A DNA stretch of 11,918 nucleotides. It comes from CAZQGJ01 sp964592905. Lineage in GTDB: Bacteria; Patescibacteriota; UBA1384; CAYGGE01. Shown here piece after piece: positions 6,894 to 11,918 of this stretch; within the stretch, counting starts at the first letter, position 1, and each line of letters begins with the position of its first letter. The notes under the pieces were generated by a model that did not search any database, was not told the DNA's origin, and worked only from the letters and a program-made list of their open reading frames with translations. The stretch spans positions 1-11,918 of the forward strand of contig CAZQGJ010000030.1 in NCBI GenBank assembly GCA_964592905.1, in the 5' to 3' direction. Position numbers and translations under genes: made by a program.

Positions 6894-8022
6894 CGGTCTG
6901 TTTTAGCCATTGGAGCGGTCGAGCCGCCTCATCAAACTGACCAACTAAAACGATCTCCGGCTCGAGCCGGATACCAAATTTGGCCTGAACAGAGCGCTGA
7001 GCCAAAAGCATCAGCTCAATTATATCGCTGGCCTTGGCCTGACCTTGGTTAATAATAAAGTTAGCGTGTTGGTCATAGATCGTGGCGCCGCCGCAAACTC
7101 GGCCCTTAAGACCAACCTGATCGATGAGATAGCCGGCCGCTCCGGTTGGTAGATTATGCTTTAGTCGCTCCGCCTCGCTAATATTCTTAAAGGTCGAACC
7201 GAGTGAGCCTTGTTTTGGTTGCATCGCCGCCTTGCGCCTGACCCACTCGCGGAAGGTTTTTTCGGCCCGTTCGATCTCGAGCTCGGTTGATTGAGTTAAG
7301 AGTAAATCAGTTGACAGAATGATTTCGCCGCTCTGATGAAAGCGGCTAATATCGTAACCAAACCCAACCTGTTCTGGGCTGTAATAGACTAATTGACCGG
7401 CTTGATTAAGGGCCGTCACCTGATGAACCCGTTCCGCCAACAGATGCGTGCCGCCATGGATATTATTCCAAACCGCGCCACCGAGAGTGCCGGGGATACC
7501 ACCGAACCACTGCAAGCCGGATAGATTCCGGTCGAGCGTCTTGACGATCAGGCCAGTCAGGTTAGTGCCAGATTCGACCCGAACGACCGTCTCGCCTGGT
7601 CGCTCGGCGTAGTCAAGATCAGCAAACTGCAGATACTGCTGACTTTGGTACTCGACATAGCGACCGGCTTTTTGATACGGGTCGGACCAACTCAGCTCTT
7701 CGATCTGATCCTTGGACTCTGCCGATTGGCCATGACTAAAGATTATCTGATTAGCCTGATGACGAATGACTAAACCGGCAAAACCGCTATCGGCAAAGAG
7801 GGTGTTACTACCACCGCCCAACAGATGATACGGTATATCGAACTGCCAGACGACTTTCATCGCCTGAATCAGCTCAGCGGTGGTCTTGGTGGTCAAAAAA
7901 TAGCGGGCCGGACCGCCGACGCGCATGGTTGAGTACTTGGCTAACGGCTCGTCAAAAAGTAGGCCGGGCAAGAGCTGACTGAGTTGAGCCTGGATAGCTG
8001 ACTGTTTATCTAAACTATCCAT
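6883..8022 (-). CDS. murB: UDP-N-acetylenolpyruvoylglucosamine reductase MurB
   Basis: MurB is an FAD enzyme that uses NADPH to reduce UDP-GlcNAc-enolpyruvate to UDP-MurNAc in the cytoplasm. With the ATG at 8022 it has 379 residues. Motifs are STMRVGGPARYF (31-42), the FAD loop LLGGGSNTLF (67-76), GIPGTLGGAVWNN (175-187), the proton-donor serine S276 in GSLGSTFKN (272-280), AGYLIDQVGLKG (296-307), HANFIIN (319-325) and LEPE (353-356). Two departures are seen: about 30 extra residues between roughly 97 and 142, and YDIS (223-226) where many MurBs have a Tyr-Arg pair. A longer frame from a TTG at 8040 exists, but ATG 8022 has GAGG (8035-8032) 9 nt upstream and only an 8-bp overlap with murC. 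The downstream murB-like gene overlaps it by 11 bp. Confidence 0.94.
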   Translation of the reverse strand: MDSLDKQSAIQAQLSQLLPGLLFDEPLAKYSTMRVGGPARYFLTTKTTAELIQAMKVVWQFDIPYHLLGGGSNTLFADSGFAGLVIRHQANQIIFSHGQSAESKDQIEELSWSDPYQKAGRYVEYQSQQYLQFADLDYAERPGETVVRVESGTNLTGLIVKTLDRNLSGLQWFGGIPGTLGGAVWNNIHGGTHLLAERVHQVTALNQAGQLVYYSPEQVGFGYDISRFHQSGEIILSTDLLLTQSTELEIERAEKTFREWVRRKAAMQPKQGSLGSTFKNISEAERLKHNLPTGAAGYLIDQVGLKGRVCGGATIYDQHANFIINQGQAKASDIIELMLLAQRSVQAKFGIRLEPEIVLVGQFDEAARPLQWLKQTDGK

Positions 8023-9502
8023 GCAAGATCGCCTCGGCAACCTGGTAGATCTGCCCTGCCCCCATGGTGATCAAGACCTGATCGGGCCGTAACTGACTTT
8101 CGAGATAAGCTTGAAGCTCGGCCATCGAGCGATAAACGACCTCGGCCTGACTGCGCTCCTTGAGGACGGCCACAAAATCAGCCGTGGTGAGCTGACCGCG
8201 AGTTTCGCGGGCCGAGGCAAAGATATCGGTCACTACTAACAGATCGGTGCCATCAAAGGCCCGACTAAACTCATCGAGCAAGGCTTCGGTTCGCGAAAAG
8301 GTATGGGCCTGAAAGGCGACAATCAGGCGAGCCTTGGGAAAGGCCTGACGAGCGGCTTCGATAGTTAGTCGACAGGCCGTCGGGTGATGAGCGTAGTCAT
8401 CGATAATCCAGGTGCCTTGACGCTGTCCGAGATACTCAAACCGTCGCTTGACGCCCTGAAACTCGGCCACTACCGCCGGTAAGCGCGAGATTAGTTCTGA
8501 TTGCGATTGCGCCTTGGTGAAGAGTTGGCGCAAAGTTAAATAAGCCAAACTAGCATTGGCCTGATTATACTGCCCCGGGAGCCGTAAACTGAACTCGATT
8601 GAGTCCTTCTCGCCACTTAACGGCACCAGAGAGAAATTCAAGGGTTGGTCCAGATCGCTCTTCAGCTGCCAAAAGCTTGGCTGGTATGGCGACCAACGCG
8701 CCGCCAGCTCGGCTGTGGGTGGCTCGCTGACTAAACAGATCAACTGAATATCAGCTGTTTGTCGAGCCTCGAGTCCGGCTAACACTGCCTCGACAGTCGT
8801 CGAGAGTTCAAGATTGGTAATCAAGGTCGCACCGGGGCGTAATCGTGCAATCAACCGGCTAAAGGCCGCCTGGCAATCGGCTAGAGTTGGATAGATATCT
8901 GGGTGATCGTGCTCGATATTATTGATCAATAAGATCTCTGGATTAAGATCGAAAAATTTAGCTCGGCGATCGGTTGGTGACTTCGCATAATCATCAGCCT
9001 CGATCACTAGCCACTCCCCTTGACCATAGGCGCCGTTTGCCTCGAGACCGGGAATCTGGCTGGTGCCGATAATATAGCCAGGCGCCTGTTCGAGCGCGAC
9101 TAATGAACGGGCGATCATCGCCGTAGTCGTTGTTTTACCGTGCGTGCCGGCAACTGCGATCACTCGTTTTGATTGAGCTAACTCTGCCAAGGCTTCGGAG
9201 TAATATTTAACCGGTATATCGAGTTCGAGCGCTGACAGGACTAGCGGATGATCGAGCTTAAAGGCCGCCCCAACGACGACCAAGTTTGGCCGCTCTGCCG
9301 GATCGTTCCACTGACTCAGCCAATCCTCTTGAGTTTGGTTTTCCCAGGCTAAAATCGGTATCTTCGCCGCCTCGAGAACGGTATCGGTAATAAACTTCTC
9401 TTGACTATCGGCGCCACTGACTTGGTAACCAGCTTCTTGAGCCATAATGGCCAAAGCTGACATGCCGACTCCTTTAATACCGATGAAAAACCATCGCTCC
9501 AT
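8015..9502 (-). CDS. murC: UDP-N-acetylmuramate--L-alanine ligase MurC
   Basis: MurC joins L-Ala to UDP-MurNAc with ATP, the first peptide step of cytoplasmic peptidoglycan precursor synthesis. The protein has 495 residues. Motifs are GIKGVGMSALA (8-18) of the N-terminal UDP domain, the P-loop AGTHGKTTTT (118-127), EADD (168-171), NNIEHDHPD (194-202), LPGQYNQANA (308-317), GVKRRFE (350-356), DDYAHHPT (368-375), FQAHTFSRTEALLDEF (397-412), DIFASARE (426-433) and MGAGQIY (480-486). The C-terminal half is clearly MurC. The middle (about 140-215, with DRRAKFF and NNIEHDHPDIY) recalls the recycling ligase Mpl. The start at 9502 is preferred over the ATG at 9520 because AAAGGA sits 5 nt before it and it leaves a 2-nt gap to murG in place of a 16-bp overlap. 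Confidence 0.94.
   Translation of the reverse strand: MERWFFIGIKGVGMSALAIMAQEAGYQVSGADSQEKFITDTVLEAAKIPILAWENQTQEDWLSQWNDPAERPNLVVVGAAFKLDHPLVLSALELDIPVKYYSEALAELAQSKRVIAVAGTHGKTTTTAMIARSLVALEQAPGYIIGTSQIPGLEANGAYGQGEWLVIEADDYAKSPTDRRAKFFDLNPEILLINNIEHDHPDIYPTLADCQAAFSRLIARLRPGATLITNLELSTTVEAVLAGLEARQTADIQLICLVSEPPTAELAARWSPYQPSFWQLKSDLDQPLNFSLVPLSGEKDSIEFSLRLPGQYNQANASLAYLTLRQLFTKAQSQSELISRLPAVVAEFQGVKRRFEYLGQRQGTWIIDDYAHHPTACRLTIEAARQAFPKARLIVAFQAHTFSRTEALLDEFSRAFDGTDLLVVTDIFASARETRGQLTTADFVAVLKERSQAEVVYRSMAELQAYLESQLRPDQVLITMGAGQIYQVAEAILHG
8032..8035 (-). promoter_or_regulatory. Ribosome binding site deciding the murB start
   Basis: GAGG lies 9 nt upstream of the ATG at 8022, inside the 3' end of murC. 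The alternative TTG start at 8040 would lie upstream of this site, so the site favours 8022. Confidence 0.5.
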
Positions 9503-9504
9503 TG

Positions 9505-10623
9505 TTATCCTTTCTGCCATGGTTGGAGTAGCTCGACGATGCGATCGATCGTCTTGGGTGTCGCTAATTTGTAGATATTACGACTCAGCTCCTGTCGACG
9601 CTCTGGCTTAGACAACAGAGACAAAATCTCTTGGGCTAACCGGTCAGGTTGAGCCTGTAAGTCAGCCTGTTCGAGATAGATAATCGCCTCGCGCTGCCAA
9701 AAGTAACGCGCATTAGCCCGTTGATGATCTTGGGCCGCCGTCGGCAAGGGGATCACCAAACTGGGTTTACGCCAACTCGCTAATTCAGCCAAGCTATTAG
9801 CACCGGCTCGACTGACGACTATCGTCGCCTCGGTCAGAGCCTGATAATACTTCTCGGCGGTTAAAGTTGACAGTAGTCGATAGCGATCTGGGGCTAATGA
9901 TAAGCCCTCGCTTGCCGTCTGGACCCGTGCGTAATCAAACTGACCAGTCAGATGCGTTACCGCTAGCTCTTCAGTTAATTTAGGCAGCGCCTCTAAGATT
10001 AAGCTGTTCAGGGCAACCGCCCCTTGAGAGCCACCGATGACCATCAGGTTAGGCAGTCGAGAACCAGTGACCGGCCGTGACGGCTGTTGAGGCAACGGTT
10101 GTTGGCGTAACGGTTGGCCGACAAAATTGAGTTTAGCTCGCCACTGGTTAGGATAGGTCGAGACCGGGTAGCCAACCAAGACCAGACGGGCGAGTCGCGC
10201 GATCAGGCGATTCGTTAAGCCGAGCTCGGCATCGCTCTCGTGGGCGATTAACGGCTTACCAAAAAGCCAGGTCATCATCGCCATCGGTAGCGCCAAGTAA
10301 CCGCCCTTAGTCAAGATCAATCGCGGTTGGTATTTAAGGATTAAACCGAACGCCTGTAGTAGGCCTAGACCAAACTTAGCCAGTTCTAGCGGCAGTCGCC
10401 AGCTAAAATAGCGCGGCCACTTACCGGCCAGCACCGAGACGGTGGCCACTTTAGTCTCGGCGACTAACTGTTTTTCTAAGGCCGAATAGCCGGTAATGAC
10501 AATCGGTCGCCAGCCGGCCGATTTCAAGGCTGGCACCAGCGCCAAGAGCGGGACCAGATGTCCACCACTGCCGCCACCAACTAAAAAGATAATCGGTTTA
10601 GGTGTCGACTGGGCCTTGGCCAT
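9505..10623 (-). CDS. murG: Lipid II synthase MurG (GT28 N-acetylglucosaminyltransferase)
   Basis: MurG transfers GlcNAc from UDP-GlcNAc to lipid I on the inner face of the membrane, giving lipid II. The 372-residue length is typical. Motifs are the N-terminal glycine loop GGGSGGHLVP (16-25), HESDAELGLTNR (128-139), where HEQNA-x-PG-x-TN is usual, the second glycine loop GGSQGA (197-202), SRAGANSLAEL (271-281) and DHQRANA (299-305) for UDP-GlcNAc binding. The hydrophobic patch around 110-122 (ALPMAMMTWLFG) could contact the membrane. The ATG at 10623 comes 1 nt after the ftsW stop; GAGGG (10639-10635) lies 11 nt upstream, a rather long spacing. murC follows after 2 nt. Confidence 0.96.
   Translation of the reverse strand: MAKAQSTPKPIIFLVGGGSGGHLVPLLALVPALKSAGWRPIVITGYSALEKQLVAETKVATVSVLAGKWPRYFSWRLPLELAKFGLGLLQAFGLILKYQPRLILTKGGYLALPMAMMTWLFGKPLIAHESDAELGLTNRLIARLARLVLVGYPVSTYPNQWRAKLNFVGQPLRQQPLPQQPSRPVTGSRLPNLMVIGGSQGAVALNSLILEALPKLTEELAVTHLTGQFDYARVQTASEGLSLAPDRYRLLSTLTAEKYYQALTEATIVVSRAGANSLAELASWRKPSLVIPLPTAAQDHQRANARYFWQREAIIYLEQADLQAQPDRLAQEILSLLSKPERRQELSRNIYKLATPKTIDRIVELLQPWQKG
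9508..9513 (-). promoter_or_regulatory. Ribosome binding site deciding the murC start
   Basis: AAAGGA lies 5 nt upstream of the ATG at 9502, the strongest Shine-Dalgarno match in the window. It falls downstream of the alternative ATG at 9520, so 9502 is the likely start, giving the N-terminus MERWFFIGIKG. Confidence 0.65.
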
Positions 10624-10624
10624 C

Positions 10625-11749
10625 TTAATCTCTACCCTCTTGAAACTTCGAGATATTCAAGAGTACACCGATGGCGGCCAAGGTTACTACGAGCGAGGTA
10701 CCGCCGCCCGAGATAAAGGGCAAGGTAACGCCGGTGACCGGCAAGAGATTAAGGGCGGCCCCGACATTAACAAAGGTTTCGAAGACGATCCAGATCGTAA
10801 TACCGGTAGCGATCAGCCGACCAAAGAGATCAGGGGCGCGCCTGGCGATGGCCAGACCACGCCAAGCCAGAAAGAGAAAGGCCAGCAGGATTAAACTGAC
10901 GCGTAAAAAACCGAGCTCTTCGGTCATAATAACAAAGATCGAATCGGTGTGGGCCTGAGGCAAATAAAGAAACTTCTGGCGCGACTGGCCGAAGCCCAGG
11001 CCCAACCAGCCACCGCTACCGATGCCGAGTAAAGATTGACAGATCTGATAACCCTCGGCCTGACAGTCCGGGGTCGGATCCAAAAAGGTGGTTAAACGAG
11101 CCAATCGGTACGGAGCGATACGGATCATCGCCATTAGGACCGCCACAGCCCCAACTGCTCCGAGGACGATCTGTGTCCAGGCAGCACCGGCGGCAAAAAA
11201 CATCGCTGCCGCAATCGCTACGATAATCGTTAAGGTCCCTAGATCAGGTTGCAAGATTAACAGAGTCGCCACTAAGCCGATTAGGGTCAAGAAAGGTAAG
11301 AAACCGGCGCGCCAACGGGCGACATTAGCCCCTTGCGACTCAAACCAAGCCGCCAAATATAGAGTCAAGGTCAGCTTGGCGATCTCGGCCGGTTGAAAGT
11401 TAATCGGTCCCAGATAGATCCAGGCCCTAGCCCCACCTAATTCGCGACCGATTCCTGGCATAAAGACTAAGATTAAGAGCGCAATGGTCGCAATTAATAA
11501 CGGATAGGCATACTGACGATAGAGGCGATAATCGATCATCGAGACCACACCCATGGTCACTAAACCGATGACAGCGTAGATGACCTGGCTACGCAGATAA
11601 TAAAACTCGTGGCCGTAGCGCTCGAACGACAGCACGACCGAGGCCGAAGAGACCGAGAGAATGCCGATGACGACGAGAGCAAAGACGGTCATGGCTACAC
11701 CCATGTCGATTCTGGGTCGGGCGGTAATGCGGGGAAAAGCTCGGCTCAT
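10625..11749 (-). CDS. ftsW: Septal peptidoglycan glycosyltransferase FtsW (SEDS family)
   Basis: FtsW is the SEDS polymerase that, with its cognate class B PBP, builds septal peptidoglycan from lipid II. The protein has 374 residues and about ten hydrophobic helices. Signature segments are GGARAWIYLGPINFQPAE (105-122), LQPDLGT (166-172), GYQICQSLLGIGSGG (233-247), PQAHTDSIF (264-272) with Asp269 at the catalytic-Asp position of the family, EELGF (277-281) and LPVTGVTLPFISGGGTS (336-352). The murC/murG/murD neighbours point to FtsW, not RodA. The start ATG at 11749 overlaps the murD stop (ATGA), with GGAG 8 nt upstream. The only two cysteines, C229 and C237, lie close together in the predicted outer loop region. 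Confidence 0.95.
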   Translation of the reverse strand: MSRAFPRITARPRIDMGVAMTVFALVVIGILSVSSASVVLSFERYGHEFYYLRSQVIYAVIGLVTMGVVSMIDYRLYRQYAYPLLIATIALLILVFMPGIGRELGGARAWIYLGPINFQPAEIAKLTLTLYLAAWFESQGANVARWRAGFLPFLTLIGLVATLLILQPDLGTLTIIVAIAAAMFFAAGAAWTQIVLGAVGAVAVLMAMIRIAPYRLARLTTFLDPTPDCQAEGYQICQSLLGIGSGGWLGLGFGQSRQKFLYLPQAHTDSIFVIMTEELGFLRVSLILLAFLFLAWRGLAIARRAPDLFGRLIATGITIWIVFETFVNVGAALNLLPVTGVTLPFISGGGTSLVVTLAAIGVLLNISKFQEGRD

Positions 11750-11918
11750 AATTGTTGCTCCAGAGCTTTCGCCGCCGCCCTGAACTGATCGCCACGATCG
11801 CTCGCATTCTTAAAGGCATCAAAGCTCGCCGCCGCTGGCGAAAGTAAGAGATAATCGGCCTGTTTTTCTTGCGCTAACCGGACTAATTCCGGTAAGGCCG
11901 TTACTAAATTCTGATTAA
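11746..11918 (-). CDS. murD: UDP-N-acetylmuramoylalanine--D-glutamate ligase MurD, C-terminal end only
   Basis: Only the last 56 codons and the stop (TGA, 11748-11746) are in the window; the 5' part lies beyond the right edge. The frame encodes LLLSPAAASFDAFKN followed by DRGDQFRAA, matching the MurD C-terminal motif LLSPA-x-ASFD-x-F-x(2)-ERG-x-F. MurD adds D-Glu to UDP-MurNAc-L-Ala in the cytoplasm. The ATGA overlap with ftsW places it in the same operon as ftsW-murG-murC-murB, the classic dcw order. Family assignment is firm despite the short piece because this motif is specific to MurD. Confidence 0.93.
   Translation of the reverse strand, partial: NQNLVTALPELVRLAQEKQADYLLLSPAAASFDAFKNASDRGDQFRAAAKALEQQL
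11758..11761 (-). promoter_or_regulatory. Ribosome binding site of ftsW
   Basis: GGAG lies 8 nt upstream of the ftsW ATG at 11749, within the last codons of murD. It supports this start and re-initiation at the ATGA overlap. Confidence 0.5.

Noticed and set aside
8023..8040. Longer murB start at TTG 8040
   Set aside because: It is a rare start codon with a larger overlap into murC. ATG 8022 has an upstream GAGG.
8015..9502. Calling this gene Mpl instead of MurC
   Set aside because: The MurC-type GVKRRFE, QAHTFSRTEALLDEF and MGAG motifs and its place between murG and murB favour MurC. The Mpl likeness is kept only as a finding.
9503..9520. Longer murC start at ATG 9520
   Set aside because: It would overlap murG by 16 bp, and the AAAGGA ribosome site lies downstream of it, pointing to ATG 9502.
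10496..10894. 132-codon plus-strand open frame
   Set aside because: It is antisense to murG and ftsW. Its sequence is low-complexity and charged, with no recognisable motif and no promoter; the frame looks like a shadow of GC-rich coding DNA.
11088..11396. 102-codon plus-strand open frame
   Set aside because: It is antisense to conserved FtsW helices. The Ala/Ile/Lys-rich translation is what complementing hydrophobic codons gives.
1..11918. Alternative genetic code (TGA as Gly) as in some CPR groups
   Set aside because: TGA ends murD, murF and tsaCE at ATGA overlaps directly after complete domains, so it acts as a stop.

Overview
The window is a near-gapless block of cell-envelope and division genes (a dcw cluster) from a bacterium with very compact gene packing. 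Short or pared-down Mur enzymes (a MurF without its usual N-terminal domain), an EYG-type MurF motif, a DivIB/FtsQ ending in a GWVYYR tail, and overlapping start/stop codons all fit a Patescibacteria (CPR)-like genome. This is inference from protein character, and I cannot name the lineage. TGA, TAA and TAG all end genes at sensible places, so the standard bacterial code is used, not the TGA-glycine code of some CPR lineages.

Layout. On the minus strand, read from the right edge leftward, come murD (only its 3' end), ftsW, murG, murC, murB and a second, degenerate murB-like gene (11918 to 5868). Junctions in this run are 4-bp ATGA overlaps, 8- or 11-bp overlaps, or gaps of 1-2 nt, so it looks like one translationally coupled operon. 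Next is a plus-strand pair, a fused tsaC-tsaE gene and tsaD (3651-5968). tsaD runs tail-to-tail into the second murB with a 101-bp overlap. A 54-bp divergent promoter region (3597-3650) separates tsaCE from a second minus-strand group: a short murF, ftsQ/divIB (ATGA overlap) and recJ, which runs off the left edge (3596 to 1).

How the genes work together. MurB reduces UDP-GlcNAc-enolpyruvate to UDP-MurNAc. MurC, MurD and MurF add L-Ala, D-Glu and D-Ala-D-Ala. MurG makes lipid II, FtsW polymerises it at the septum, and FtsQ/DivIB is the bitopic divisome scaffold. TsaC, TsaE and TsaD act in N6-threonylcarbamoyladenosine (t6A37) tRNA modification; the usual partner TsaB is not in the window. RecJ is a 5'-3' single-strand DNA exonuclease of repair and recombination.

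Most notable points: a MurB-like paralogue that has lost catalytic and cofactor motifs but is coupled to an intact MurB; a TsaC-TsaE fusion; a divergent promoter pair placed so that both mRNAs would be leaderless; a stripped-down MurF; and an internally duplicated Ala-rich N-terminus on RecJ. There is no RNA gene, CRISPR array, insertion sequence or clear intrinsic terminator. No non-coding stretch is longer than 54 bp.
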